Shown: positions 9,864 to 20,284 of the stretch, one piece after another
Numbering within the stretch: the stretch's first letter is position 1
Layout: each line of letters opens with the position of its first letter
Origin: Prochlorococcus sp. AG-355-P07
GTDB taxonomy: Bacteria > Cyanobacteriota > Cyanobacteriia > PCC-6307 > Cyanobiaceae
Length of the DNA stretch: 64,000 bases
NCBI GenBank assembly: GCA_003280575.1
Contig: QCEN01000005.1
Coordinates: 1-64,000, forward strand
Reading direction: 5' to 3'
The notes under the pieces: generated by a model
What the model was told of the DNA's origin: nothing
The model's database searches: none
The model's input: only the letters and a program-made list of their open reading frames with translations
Made by a program: the position numbers and the translations under genes

Positions 9864-11450
9864 TTAAAGAGTAACTGGATTGGCGTTGGTAATTCCATCT
9901 ACTTCAATAATAGTGTCAAGCAACTTACTAGGAATTGGATCATCAATACTTAGAACCATTACAGCTTCCCCTCTAACAATTTTGCGCCCAACTTGCATTG
10001 AGGCAATATTTACATTGTTGCTACCCAATAAGGAACCAAGCTTACCGATAATACCAGGCATATCCCTGTGCCTAGTAACTAGCATGTATCTACTGGGAGA
10101 TACATTAACAGGATATTGATCAATACTAATAATTCTTAATTCCCCATCAGCAAAAATGCTTCCTGCTACGCTATGGTCGCCATTATCTCCATATGTGGTT
10201 AATTGAAGCGACCCGCTAGCAAATTCAGGTCTTGCCTCATCTTTACTCTCGACAACTGTAATGCCCCTAGAATCTGCTTCTAAAGAGGCATTCACATAAT
10301 TGATCCGATCTCCTAAAGCTTTACTTAGAAGACCTTTTAAACTTGCTATTATTAATGGCTGGGAAGGATGTTGAACAAACTCGCCATGAAGCTTCACCTC
10401 TAGTTTATGAATCTGTCCACCTGAAAGCTGACTTATAAGCAGACCCATTGTTTCTGCCAACTGCAAATGAGGTTTTAGACTATCCATAATATCAGGACTC
10501 AAACCTGGTATATTTACTGCAGTTCTAGCAGATAAACCAAGCAAGACATCTCTGATTTGTTCTGCAACATCAACAGCTACATTTTCTTGTGCTTCCCGAG
10601 TAGATGCTCCTAAGTGAGGGGTAAGAATAAGATTCTTTTGAACCTTCAAAAGTGGCGAATTAGATCCCAAAGGTTCCTTAGAAAAGACATCTATTGCAGC
10701 GCCTCCAATCATTGATTTATTTAAAGCTTCTGATAGTGCTTCTTCGTCAATTAAGCCTCCTCGAGCACAATTAATTAATTTTGCGCTACTTTTCATGCTT
10801 TTAAGCATATCCATATTTACTAAATTCTCTGTCTCTGGTGTGCGAGGCAAATGCAAAGTTACATAATCGGATTGTTGGAATAAATCTTCTAGTTCAGATA
10901 GTTTAACTTGTATTTGTTGAGCTCTTTCATTTGAAACGAAGGGATCATATCCGTAAACTTCCATTCCCAATGCATTAGCAACTTTCGCTACATGGGCACC
11001 AATTTTTCCTAAACCTACAACACCTAATTTTTTCTTATAAAGCTCGTTGCCAACAAATTTCTTTCTTTCCCATTTACCTAACAACGTACTACTATTAGCA
11101 ACTGGAATATGTCGAGATAAGGCCAACATCATAGCTATAGTATGCTCAGCTGCAGCTATCGTGTTACCTCCTGGAGAATTAACTACTAGAACTCCTTTTT
11201 GCGTAGCTGCCTTAACATCTACATTGTCGACTCCAACTCCAGCTCTTCCAATAATTCTCAATTTACTTGAAGAGTTAATAACTTCTTCAGTCACTTGAGT
11301 ACCAGAGCGAATCATTAAAGCATCATAATCTCCAATAATGGAAGCCAACTCAGATTCTGAGATTCCTATCTTTTGATCAACCTGAGCGACTTGTGAAAGA
11401 ATATCGATTCCTGTTTGATCAATTGGATCTGTAATGAGAACTTTTGTCAT
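9864..11450 (-). CDS. serA: D-3-phosphoglycerate dehydrogenase
   Basis: GVVGLGKIGAHVAKVANALGM, LINCARGGLIDEEAL, C-terminal ACT domain. Confidence 0.97.
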   Translation of the reverse strand: MTKVLITDPIDQTGIDILSQVAQVDQKIGISESELASIIGDYDALMIRSGTQVTEEVINSSSKLRIIGRAGVGVDNVDVKAATQKGVLVVNSPGGNTIAAAEHTIAMMLALSRHIPVANSSTLLGKWERKKFVGNELYKKKLGVVGLGKIGAHVAKVANALGMEVYGYDPFVSNERAQQIQVKLSELEDLFQQSDYVTLHLPRTPETENLVNMDMLKSMKSSAKLINCARGGLIDEEALSEALNKSMIGGAAIDVFSKEPLGSNSPLLKVQKNLILTPHLGASTREAQENVAVDVAEQIRDVLLGLSARTAVNIPGLSPDIMDSLKPHLQLAETMGLLISQLSGGQIHKLEVKLHGEFVQHPSQPLIIASLKGLLSKALGDRINYVNASLEADSRGITVVESKDEARPEFASGSLQLTTYGDNGDHSVAGSIFADGELRIISIDQYPVNVSPSRYMLVTRHRDMPGIIGKLGSLLGSNNVNIASMQVGRKIVRGEAVMVLSIDDPIPSKLLDTIIEVDGITNANPVTL

Positions 11451-11549
11451 TTAAGATTGGTTCTTTAATCTTTTACTTTAACTTAATCTATAGTGTATAT
11501 ATCTTATTTTATTAATTTGAATAACACACAAAAAGTTGAGGATTGAAAT

Positions 11550-12116
11550 TTGACAAAAAGTATTGTGATATTTGAAGACATCGATAAATGTGTCCAGCTA
11601 TTTGATGTTTTTACAGAAAAGTCAGTAATGGTCTCTGAAGCTATTTTGATCCCACCAATAATTGAAAAAATAACATCAGAAGACAAGGAACTGCTAAATG
11701 CGAAAGCAAATATCTTATTCAAATCTCAAAATTTTGAAGATATTAGAATTTTAAATCCTAAACTTGATAGAGGGATGAGACAAAAAGATATGAGTAGATG
11801 GCTAATGCCATTTGGTTTTATAGCTGGAATAGCTTTTTCTAATATGACAAATTTATCTACTTTCAGTTTTCTTGGTTTAAATAACATCGGGGAATCATTA
11901 ATTGGAGGTCTTTTAGGAATGGGTTCAGGATATTTAGGAAGCATTGTTTCTTCTGCAAGTATCAACATTAATAGAAATAAAGAGTTGAGATCGATCATTA
12001 ATTTCAACAAAGAGGGTAAATGGCTTGTTCTACTTGAAAATCAAATTGGAGCTGAATTACCATGGGCTTTGATAAAACAATCAGGAGCAAAAGATATAAT
12101 TTTTTTAGAAGGCTAA
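11550..12116 (+). CDS. Conserved hypothetical with glycine-rich membrane-like segment
   Basis: Coding-like, abuts next gene; SLIGGLLGMGSGYLGSIVSS. Confidence 0.7.
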   Translation: MTKSIVIFEDIDKCVQLFDVFTEKSVMVSEAILIPPIIEKITSEDKELLNAKANILFKSQNFEDIRILNPKLDRGMRQKDMSRWLMPFGFIAGIAFSNMTNLSTFSFLGLNNIGESLIGGLLGMGSGYLGSIVSSASININRNKELRSIINFNKEGKWLVLLENQIGAELPWALIKQSGAKDIIFLEG

Positions 12117-12908
12117 ATGATTGACCTAAAAGAGATCTTATTAAATTCAAACTACAAAAAAGAAACTGAGGAATTAATAAATATTGCTAACTTAGCGTAC
12201 AAACACTGGGAAACTTATTGGACTGGATTTAATTCAACTTATGTTTGCGAAGAGATTTTAAAAAATTTTGAAAATCTAAATGATTTCAAATTTTTTATTT
12301 ATGGAGGATTCTCCTCTTCTCAAAGATCTAGGATAGCTTGCTTTAGGGGAGATAATATTCCTGAAGAGGATGCGCTAAAAAGTAATTTTCCAGCTCAAGG
12401 AATAAAAATTATTGGAAATTTTTTATTTGATAATGCTACACAAGACGACTTTAGATCCCTCTTAATTGAAAATGGGGTTAATCAAATCAAAGTTGGAGAT
12501 ATATGGACTATTGGCGATAGGGGAGCACAAGGGATAATTGATGATTCAGATATTAAGCATCTAGATGAAAAGATTTTTTATTTAAGAGACGTAAAAGTAA
12601 AAGTTAATGTAGTAGGCATAGATGAATTACAAATACCTTCTGGGAGATCAAAAAAACTTTTCAATACAGTAGAAGCTTCAACAAGATTAGATGCTATAGC
12701 ATCTGCTGGCTTTAGGGTATCACGAACCAAAATCATTGAAAGGATAGAAAATGGAATGCTCAGATTAAATGGAAGCAAAGTTAATAAGCCAACAATTAAT
12801 CTAAAAATTGGCGACAAACTAGAACTTGAAAATAAAGGATTTATCGAAATTCTAAATTTAGAAATAACAAAAAGAGAACGATGGAAAGTTAAATTACTTA
12901 GAAAATGA
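12117..12908 (+). CDS. S4 domain RNA-binding protein (YlmH / photosystem II S4 protein type)
   Basis: RLDAIASAGFRVSRTKIIERIENGMLRLNGSKVNKP S4 domain. Confidence 0.88.
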   Translation: MIDLKEILLNSNYKKETEELINIANLAYKHWETYWTGFNSTYVCEEILKNFENLNDFKFFIYGGFSSSQRSRIACFRGDNIPEEDALKSNFPAQGIKIIGNFLFDNATQDDFRSLLIENGVNQIKVGDIWTIGDRGAQGIIDDSDIKHLDEKIFYLRDVKVKVNVVGIDELQIPSGRSKKLFNTVEASTRLDAIASAGFRVSRTKIIERIENGMLRLNGSKVNKPTINLKIGDKLELENKGFIEILNLEITKRERWKVKLLRK

Positions 12909-12957
12909 AACGCAACCTGCTATTTTCTTATAAGGGGGATCAAAGATTCCTCAATTG

Positions 12958-13029
12958 GGGCGATTAGCTCAGTGGTAGAGCACTACCTCGACACGGTAGT
13001 GGCCACTGGTTCGAATCCAGTATCGCCCA
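12958..13029 (+). tRNA. tRNA-Val(GAC)
   Basis: GGGCGAT/ATCGCCC acceptor stem, D-loop AGCTCAGTGGTAGAGC, anticodon loop TCGACAC, T-arm GGTTCGAATCC. Confidence 0.97.
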
Positions 13030-13096
13030 TTAAAACTTTTGATGACCTAGGTTATATCCACAGAAAATAATTTCATTTTTTAGATTATTAAAAAAG

Positions 13097-13714
13097 ATGA
13101 AACTTAATCAAATAATTAATCTTCATAAGGGGCTCACAGCATTTGTAGTGGTAGGTCTTATGATTTTTTTTGATAATTTTACGATCGCTCCCTACGTTTA
13201 TTTAGCTCTGCACGGTACTTATGGATTACTTTGGCTACTAAAAGAAAAGATATTCCCAGATCCTTATTTTAAAGAAAAAATTAATTTTTTAACTTCAGTT
13301 ACTGGTTTTATTTTCCTTGGAAGTTACTGGGTAGCTCCCTACATTCTTATCTCATCTCAGAAATCTGTTCCAAATATCGTAATAGCTGCATCTGTATCTA
13401 TAAATATAATAGGTGTGTTTCTACACTTTGCTAGTGATGCCCAAAAATATTTTTCTCTTAAATTAAAAAAAGATCTAATTAAAGAAGGATTTTTCAAAAA
13501 TATAAGGAATACAAATTATCTAGGAGAAATACTGATTTATCTATCATTCGCCATCCTATCAATGAGTTTCATTCCATTAGTAATTCTTGCAATATTTTTC
13601 TCTATAGTTTTTCTACCAAGAATGATAAAAAAAGATAAATCGCTCTCAAAATATGATTCATTCGAAGAATACAAAAAGAAAAGTGGTCTTATATTGCCTA
13701 AATTAAATGCCTGA
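13097..13714 (+). CDS. Membrane protein, isoprenylcysteine methyltransferase / DUF1295-like
   Basis: Several TM helices; LIKEGFFKNIRNTNYLGEILIYLSF. Confidence 0.65.
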   Translation: MKLNQIINLHKGLTAFVVVGLMIFFDNFTIAPYVYLALHGTYGLLWLLKEKIFPDPYFKEKINFLTSVTGFIFLGSYWVAPYILISSQKSVPNIVIAASVSINIIGVFLHFASDAQKYFSLKLKKDLIKEGFFKNIRNTNYLGEILIYLSFAILSMSFIPLVILAIFFSIVFLPRMIKKDKSLSKYDSFEEYKKKSGLILPKLNA

Positions 13715-14258
13715 TAACAACTTACCCAGTTGGAGGCAAGATTTAAAATCTTCTAGAAAAAAAGAGGGCAAATCTCCCTCTAATAGATGGATACAGCTTG
13801 CAACAGTCAGCGAAGAAAATGAGCCAAGATTAAGAACAGTTGTTTTCAGAGGATGGAATAAAGATAGTTCAATGATTATTTTTACAGATAGAAGAAGTGA
13901 AAAAATTGGGCATTTAAAATCTAACCCTAATGCAGAAATATTATGGTTCTTTTTGAAAACCAAATCACAATATAGATTTAAAGGGAAAATACATGAATTA
14001 AGTGATAACAAAAATTATTGGGATTTATTATCAGAAAAATCAAAATCTTCTTGGTATTGGGGATCTCCTGGAGAGAAAATAAACCCAAAAGTCCAATCTA
14101 CTTATGAAATATTATCCAATCTACCCAAATCAGAAAATTTTGTTGTTCTAAATTTTGAAATCGATTCAGTAGATCTTCTTAAATTAGAACAGCCTGTTCA
14201 TAAACGATATCTTTGGGAAAAGATTAAGAAATGGGAAAAAGTTGAAATTAATCCTTAA
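13707..14258 (+). CDS. Pyridoxamine 5'-phosphate oxidase-related flavoprotein
   Basis: RWIQLATVSEENEPRLRTVVFRG...FTDRRSEKIGHLKSNPNAEILWFF. Confidence 0.85.
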   Translation: MPDNNLPSWRQDLKSSRKKEGKSPSNRWIQLATVSEENEPRLRTVVFRGWNKDSSMIIFTDRRSEKIGHLKSNPNAEILWFFLKTKSQYRFKGKIHELSDNKNYWDLLSEKSKSSWYWGSPGEKINPKVQSTYEILSNLPKSENFVVLNFEIDSVDLLKLEQPVHKRYLWEKIKKWEKVEINP

Positions 14259-14332
14259 ATATTTCTAAATTGTATATTTAGGTTGAAAAACATATACTGA
14301 TCAGTCAGTTTTAAAAAAGAAGTATTATTCAT

Positions 14333-14506
14333 ATGAATTTCTCAGAAATTCCAGAAAACCCTTTTATTTTTTTATCTTGGGTGACAGCTATAGGGCTATT
14401 TATAAGTCTTTCTGAAGCAACAATTAAGATAAAACTTGAGAAGAGAAACAGTTATCGAAAAAGGTTAGAACTTATCAATAACCTTTATCCTAAGAAGTTA
14501 GCTTGA
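14333..14506 (+). CDS. 57-aa hypothetical membrane protein
   Basis: MNFSEIPENPFIFLSWVTAIGLFISLSEATIKIKLEKRNSYRKRLELINNLYPKKLA; ends inside the end of the opposing gene. Confidence 0.55.
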   Translation: MNFSEIPENPFIFLSWVTAIGLFISLSEATIKIKLEKRNSYRKRLELINNLYPKKLA

Positions 14507-15049
14507 AGTATCTGAGAGTATGTTCGCTTGCAAAAATTGAAATAAGCCACCTTTACTTGATTCTTCTTTGACTTCAATTTGGTTGGAAGGTTTTGCTTTT
14601 GTCGAAGGTATAGCTTCCTCCTCATCTTCTGATTTCAAAATTCTGATAATGACTTCATCCAAGGAGAAATTACCAGGACCTGTTAATGCAATCGAAGTTG
14701 CTGAAGCGAAATACAAAAGTAAAAGCTCTAGTAAGAAAATATTAAAACCTGAAGTAACAAGTGCATGATATATAGCGACAGATATTGTTCCAGCAATTGC
14801 CAAAGCTCCGAATCTTGTGGCTAATCCGATAATTAATAACCAACTACCACCTATCTCTGAAAATGCCGCTATGTATGATAAAAATATTGGGAATGGGAGA
14901 TGTAGTGGTCTTACAAAAGCATCAGCGAAATTTTCTATGTTTGCTAATTTCTCATAACCGTGATGTATAAGAACAGTTCCGGTTATAACTCTAAGAATTA
15001 ATAAAGCAGTATCTTTGCTAAACGACTTGGTAAGAATTGTTGAAAGCAC
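14498..15049 (-). CDS. DoxX family membrane protein
   Basis: LLILRVITGTVLIHHGYEKL...PFPIFLSYIAAFSEIGGSWLLIIGLATRFGAL. Confidence 0.88.
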   Translation of the reverse strand: MLSTILTKSFSKDTALLILRVITGTVLIHHGYEKLANIENFADAFVRPLHLPFPIFLSYIAAFSEIGGSWLLIIGLATRFGALAIAGTISVAIYHALVTSGFNIFLLELLLLYFASATSIALTGPGNFSLDEVIIRILKSEDEEEAIPSTKAKPSNQIEVKEESSKGGLFQFLQANILSDTSS

Positions 15050-15185
15050 TATAAAAAAATTATCCTTAAGTAAAAATAACTAGTCACAGTATCCATCGTG
15101 GATTAAAGAGCAAAAGTCGCCTCTAAATAAGTATTTATACCTAATTACCAAAGGGGTTTATTTTCTGATTAGGAATTCAACAAAG

Positions 15186-16340
15186 TTAAAAATTATTTTT
15201 TGAATAATTTTCAAATATTCTCTGATTAATTCTCGGAATGTTTTCTTTAAATTTGAAAAACCCTTTTTTGGCGAATTTCCAAGCAAATAAATCTTCATCT
15301 CTAACAAGGTTAAAAATTTTTTTATTGTGTATATTTTTAAACTCAGTAATGAAATCATAATTTTCTCCCACTCCTGGATAAATAATGTCTATTTCATATA
15401 AATTTTTAAGAGTAATTTCAAGTGAATTTGGATCAATCTGTTCAACATTATCAAATTGCTCTACAAATTCGGAGACTAAATCTTTTTTAAATTTCAAAAC
15501 AGATTCAGACAATTCAATTTGTCTTTGTTGATTCTCTAAGAGGACAATATATACTTTTTTATAGCTTGGAAGTAAATTTTTAAGGGTTGCAAGGTGCAGA
15601 TCATTTTCAAACATAATCAGATTATCTGATTTAGGATCCATATTATTTTTATAAATCTCATCTTCTAATGGTATGTGATTAGATTCTTCAAGAAAGATTT
15701 GTTGATTGCTTATTTTTTCTGAATTAAATCTATTATTTGAAAATTTTCTGAGATTTGATGATGAAAAAAGATATTGCTTTCCCTTCGTTTGCAATCCTCC
15801 GACCCATCTCCAGCTAAGGAGATTAGATGCAGCATCACCATCAAACAGATATTTAAAGAAAAACTTTGCACCCAATTGCCATGGGAGGCCTAAATTAAAT
15901 ATCCAAGTGCTCGCAAACCACATTCTTGTGTGGTTATGCAAATAGTTATACTTCTTTAATTCATGGACCCAAGAATTAAAAAAATCTATTTCTGTATTGC
16001 CATTAATTGCACTTTCATATAAACCATAATCAAAATCCAAATTGTTTTCTAAAATAAAATATCGCCAAACTTTTGGTCTATTTTCCATCCACCCTTTCCA
16101 GTAAACTCTCCAAAATATTTCTTCAACAAATTTAGTTGAATTTTTAATTTTGTATTTACTTTTAATATCATGAATTAGATCATATTCCGACAATATTCTA
16201 TGACTAATGAAAGGTGATAATTTTGATACTGAACTTTCTTTGTTAGGCCCAAAATCAAAATTTCTTAATTTTGCATAATCATTAATTTTGTATTTCGCAA
16301 AATTTTCCCAAGTATTTTGAGCTTTTAATAAAAATGACAT
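15186..16340 (-). CDS. Photolyase/cryptochrome-type FAD-binding domain followed by a C-terminal Rossmann-like region
   Basis: YNYLHNHTRMWFASTWIFNLGLPWQLGAKFFFKYLFDGDAASNLLSWRWVGGLQTKGKQYL; C-terminal NLIMFENDLHLATLKNLLPSYKKVYIVLLEN. Confidence 0.85.
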   Translation of the reverse strand: MSFLLKAQNTWENFAKYKINDYAKLRNFDFGPNKESSVSKLSPFISHRILSEYDLIHDIKSKYKIKNSTKFVEEIFWRVYWKGWMENRPKVWRYFILENNLDFDYGLYESAINGNTEIDFFNSWVHELKKYNYLHNHTRMWFASTWIFNLGLPWQLGAKFFFKYLFDGDAASNLLSWRWVGGLQTKGKQYLFSSSNLRKFSNNRFNSEKISNQQIFLEESNHIPLEDEIYKNNMDPKSDNLIMFENDLHLATLKNLLPSYKKVYIVLLENQQRQIELSESVLKFKKDLVSEFVEQFDNVEQIDPNSLEITLKNLYEIDIIYPGVGENYDFITEFKNIHNKKIFNLVRDEDLFAWKFAKKGFFKFKENIPRINQRIFENYSKNNF

Positions 16341-16618
16341 TTTCTCATAACTCTAAAAAATTTTTTTTTGTATTGATAGAAATTTCAAAAATTTACCTGC
16401 GATTTATTCCTTAAAATTTTCAATTCCACTTTTAAGTAAATATGTTTGATTGAAGTATTTAATTTAAACGACGGATCAGTACATTTTATACTCTTAAATC
16501 ACCCACTGCGTAGGAGGATATTTAGTGGTCAATTACTTTTTAAATCTAGTTTTAATTTTCAAATCTTTATTTACAATGATTTTTTCTAAAAGAATCTTAA
16601 ATATTTATCAAAATTATT

Positions 16619-17368
16619 ATGAATAATTTATTAGTGAGGGATGTTAAGTATCTAGATGAACAATACAGAATAGTTGAAGGCATAATTTCGGATGATGCAT
16701 TTAAGCAACTTGAAAAGCTCTTTATTACTGTTGATCCAAATCCTGACTACTTTAATAAAAAAAATAATAAACTTTTGCCAAAATTAGCTAAAGAAAACTA
16801 TAAAGAATTTTTGGAAAGTTTATTAACAAAAACAAGATTAAGCATTCAACCAAAAATTGATGGCTGTGCTATTGCAATTAGATATATAGATGGCAAGTTT
16901 AATAAAGCTATTACAAAAAAAGGATTTGATGTCTCAAGCAAAATTAAACAAATTAAAAATGTCCCCGATTGTATTCCTATCAAACGAGATTTTCAAATTA
17001 GAGGTGAACTATACGCTCCAAACCAAGTTGCCGGTATTTCCCAAAGAATTACAAGAAAATACCTCAATGATAAGAAAGGGATTGGAGAAAGTCTCCGCTT
17101 TTGCTGTTTCCAAATACTTAATGGAAGACTTAATCAATACGAAACCCTTAACTATCTTAAAAAATGTGGCTTCAGCACCCCTGACAGTTACTTCACAAAT
17201 CATACAAGCGAAATCCAAATATATAAAAAAAACTGGTTAGAGAAAAAAATATTTGCGAAATATCCAACTAATGGGATAGTTATAAAAATAAATAGTAGGA
17301 AATTACAGTTACTTAGAAAGAAAAGTTTATGTCAAAATAACGAATGGCAATATGCAATTGAAAAATAA
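16619..17368 (+). CDS. Stand-alone NAD-dependent DNA ligase-like adenylation domain
   Basis: PKIDGCAIAIRY (KxDG, motif I), RGELYAP (motif III), TNGIVIKIN (motif IV), NEWQYAIEK (motif V-like); 249 aa, no room for OB, zinc finger, HhH or BRCT. Confidence 0.75.
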   Translation: MNNLLVRDVKYLDEQYRIVEGIISDDAFKQLEKLFITVDPNPDYFNKKNNKLLPKLAKENYKEFLESLLTKTRLSIQPKIDGCAIAIRYIDGKFNKAITKKGFDVSSKIKQIKNVPDCIPIKRDFQIRGELYAPNQVAGISQRITRKYLNDKKGIGESLRFCCFQILNGRLNQYETLNYLKKCGFSTPDSYFTNHTSEIQIYKKNWLEKKIFAKYPTNGIVIKINSRKLQLLRKKSLCQNNEWQYAIEK

Positions 17369-17476
17369 TATTAGATATTATCTTCAATAAGAGCTCACGA
17401 TACTGACTTCCAGTATTTACAGTGGAAAAGTAATTAATTTTTGGTTAAATTCCAAAGCAATTTGCAGGATTACTAA

Positions 17477-18406
17477 ATGACTGCCACTATTTCAAGACCT
17501 AAAATCTCTAACTGGGAAACAACTAATATACCAAACCTTACAGGCAAAACAGCGCTAATTACTGGTGCGAATAGTGGTCTTGGATACTACACTGCCAAAG
17601 CCTTAGCAGAAAAAAATGCTCATGTTGTTATAGCTTGTAGATCGCTTGAAAAAGCTAATCAAACTATCAAAAAACTTCAAGGTCTTAATCCTGAAGGATC
17701 ATTTACACCTTTAGAATTAGATTTGTCAGATTTAAAAAATATTGTTGAAGTTCAGTCCAAAATTTTTGATAATTTTGAAAATTTGGATTTACTAATCAAT
17801 AATGCAGGCATTATGCATCCGCCTAAAACTCTTAGTGCCCAGGGATATGAAATACAATTTGCAGTTAATCATCTAGCTCACATGCTTTTGACCCTAAAGC
17901 TACTTCCAATTATTGAAAAAAAAGAAGAATCTAGAATAGTGACCGTTACTTCTGGAGCACAATTTTTTGGCAAAGTTGGTTGGGGAAATCTTAGAGCTGA
18001 GAACTATTACAACAAATGGGAATCTTACTCTAATAGCAAATTGGCAAATGTAATGTTTGCTTTGGAACTTAATGAAAACTTAAAGCACAAAAATATACTT
18101 TCTTTAGCTGCTCACCCAGGAATTGCAAAAACAAATCTCTTTACTGCTCAAAAACCTAACCCTAGTCCATTAGAAATTTTCTCCTTGGAATTATTTAGCC
18201 CTATTTTTCAAACTGCTGAGATGGGTGCTTTACCTCAACTTTTTGCAGCTACTTCACCAGATGCAAGAGGCGGTGACCATTATGGTCCTAGATTTAATTT
18301 CAGAGGTCATCCAAAACTATCCCCTACTTCTCCTTTCGCTATGAATAAAAAAGAAAGAAAAAATTTATGGGAAAAAAGCCTTAAAATACTCAGTAACTTC
18401 TTATAA
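17477..18406 (+). CDS. Short-chain dehydrogenase/reductase
   Basis: GKTALITGANSGLGYYTAKALA, NNAGIM, YSNSKLAN. Confidence 0.93.
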   Translation: MTATISRPKISNWETTNIPNLTGKTALITGANSGLGYYTAKALAEKNAHVVIACRSLEKANQTIKKLQGLNPEGSFTPLELDLSDLKNIVEVQSKIFDNFENLDLLINNAGIMHPPKTLSAQGYEIQFAVNHLAHMLLTLKLLPIIEKKEESRIVTVTSGAQFFGKVGWGNLRAENYYNKWESYSNSKLANVMFALELNENLKHKNILSLAAHPGIAKTNLFTAQKPNPSPLEIFSLELFSPIFQTAEMGALPQLFAATSPDARGGDHYGPRFNFRGHPKLSPTSPFAMNKKERKNLWEKSLKILSNFL

Positions 18407-18667
18407 ATTTTTCATTTTTACTAACTTTAGAAAATACTTCAAGATAAGTAATTCACTCTCTGAGAGTTTCATAAATTCCGTTAAAGCATCATAATTTTTT
18501 TCATCAATTTTTTTTGACAATTTAATAAAACTATCATGGTTTTCATTAACAAAGCGTTCAGCAATCTGAGACGGAGTTAAACCCTTTTCAATTAATTCAC
18601 CTGGAGCATTTTTCTCCCACTTTTCATAAAACCAAGAGAACCAATATTTTGCAGTATTTTCTTCCAT
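18401..18667 (-). CDS. 88-aa conserved hypothetical, paralogous to 29127-29453
   Basis: Shared pattern WFxW...P..(I/V)AE.F...N...I......DE...D.L..F.KL.E.EL. Confidence 0.65.
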   Translation of the reverse strand: MEENTAKYWFSWFYEKWEKNAPGELIEKGLTPSQIAERFVNENHDSFIKLSKKIDEKNYDALTEFMKLSESELLILKYFLKLVKMKNL

Positions 18668-18719
18668 TAATTAAATTTTCTTTTGCAAATACTATAAATA
18701 CTGAAGACAGATCTCATGA

Positions 18720-20198
18720 TTGAATTACTCCTTAAACACAATTAATATAAATGCAATTATAAATTTAATGATAGATAATCATTCTAGTAAAGGAAATATT
18801 AATCTTGTAATTGGATTAGGTAAATCTGGATTTTGGGCTGCCAAGTATTTGAAAAGCATTAATAAGAGAGTAATTGTTTGGGAAAGTAAAGATGGGATAG
18901 AATTCTTAGAAAGAAAAACAGAATTAGAAAAGCTTAATATACTGGTTTCTCTGAATAAAGAATTTGTATTTGAAGAAATTCAACCTTTTGTGAAAAAGAT
19001 CGAATCTGTTGTTGTAAGTCCATCAATACCGTATGACCATATAACTATTATTGAATTAAAAAAAAAGGGAATTAAAGTAATTGGTGAAATTAATGTTGCA
19101 TGGGAAATTTTAAAAGACGCAAATTGGATAGGTATTACTGGCACTAATGGCAAGACTACTGTCACTCATCTACTAAGCCATATACTCTGTGATAATGGAT
19201 TATATGCTCCTTTTGCTGGAAATATTGGTACACCTTTATGTAAATATGCTCACTCCAAAAAACATGAAAAAATTGATTGGGTTGTAGCTGAATTAAGCAG
19301 TTATCAAATAGAAATATCTCCAGAAGTAAAACCTAATATTGGAATATGGACAACCTTCACAGAAGATCATCTTGAAAGACATAAAACACTTGAAAACTAT
19401 TTCAACATAAAAAAAAGCTTGCTAGAAAAATCCGATTTTAGAATTTATAATTATGACGATAAAAACCTAAGGAATTACTACAGTTCGCTATCAAGTGGGG
19501 TTTGGATAACAACTTGTTTCGATAAATCAAATTTTATTCAATGCGATTATTGGATAGATGATCAAGCATACATTTTTGAGAGAGGTAAGAAATTATTCAA
19601 ACTTGAACATTTTTCTTTAAAAGGAATGCATAATCTTCAAAACCTTTTATTGGTAATTGCAGCAGCAAGAAAAGTTGGATTATCTGGCAAGAAGATTAAA
19701 GATTCTTTATCTAATTACAAACAATTACCCCATAGGATGGAAACAATTTATAAAAATAATGATCTTGAAATAATTAATGATAGTAAAGCTACAAATTTTG
19801 ACTCATCTATTGCAGGAATAAATTCAATTGAAGGTCAAATAATAATCATTGCTGGGGGTAGATTAAAAGGCAATGAATATAGTGAGTGGATAAAAGTTTT
19901 AAAGAAAAAAGTTAAATGTGTTTTCCTTTTTGGAGAAAGCTCAAAAGTCCTAAAAATGGCGCTTATTAATGAAGGATTTAAAAAAAATATTTTTGAATTT
20001 TCAGAACTTAAAGAGCTTTTAAATTTTGTTTTTCATTATTTACAAAATAATAGGGTTGGAACATTATTATTCTCACCTTCATGCTCTAGTTTTGATCAAT
20101 TTAAAAATTATGAAGAGCGTGGAGATTATTTCAAGAAACTAATAAGTGAAAAATTAAAGGTTAATAAATCCATTTTTTGTTCAAGTATCATTTCGTAA
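18720..20198 (+). CDS. murD: UDP-N-acetylmuramoylalanine--D-glutamate ligase (start may be internal near 18768)
   Basis: [51 protein letters not shown]. Confidence 0.95.
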   Translation: MNYSLNTININAIINLMIDNHSSKGNINLVIGLGKSGFWAAKYLKSINKRVIVWESKDGIEFLERKTELEKLNILVSLNKEFVFEEIQPFVKKIESVVVSPSIPYDHITIIELKKKGIKVIGEINVAWEILKDANWIGITGTNGKTTVTHLLSHILCDNGLYAPFAGNIGTPLCKYAHSKKHEKIDWVVAELSSYQIEISPEVKPNIGIWTTFTEDHLERHKTLENYFNIKKSLLEKSDFRIYNYDDKNLRNYYSSLSSGVWITTCFDKSNFIQCDYWIDDQAYIFERGKKLFKLEHFSLKGMHNLQNLLLVIAAARKVGLSGKKIKDSLSNYKQLPHRMETIYKNNDLEIINDSKATNFDSSIAGINSIEGQIIIIAGGRLKGNEYSEWIKVLKKKVKCVFLFGESSKVLKMALINEGFKKNIFEFSELKELLNFVFHYLQNNRVGTLLFSPSCSSFDQFKNYEERGDYFKKLISEKLKVNKSIFCSSIIS

Positions 20199-20284
20199 TT
20201 TTCAGGTCGGTCATCACAACCGTTTACCCTCTAGCAAATATTCACTTAATTAGTTAGATTTTGTCTATAAATTAAACACTAGCA

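Noticed and set aside
9880-11298. ORF-track ORFs 9880-10119 and 11047-11298 on + strand
   Set aside because: Antisense to the confident serA gene.
11504-12817. Minus ORFs 11504-11722, 11726-12010 and 12578-12817
   Set aside because: Antisense to coding-like + genes 11550-12116 and 12117-12908.
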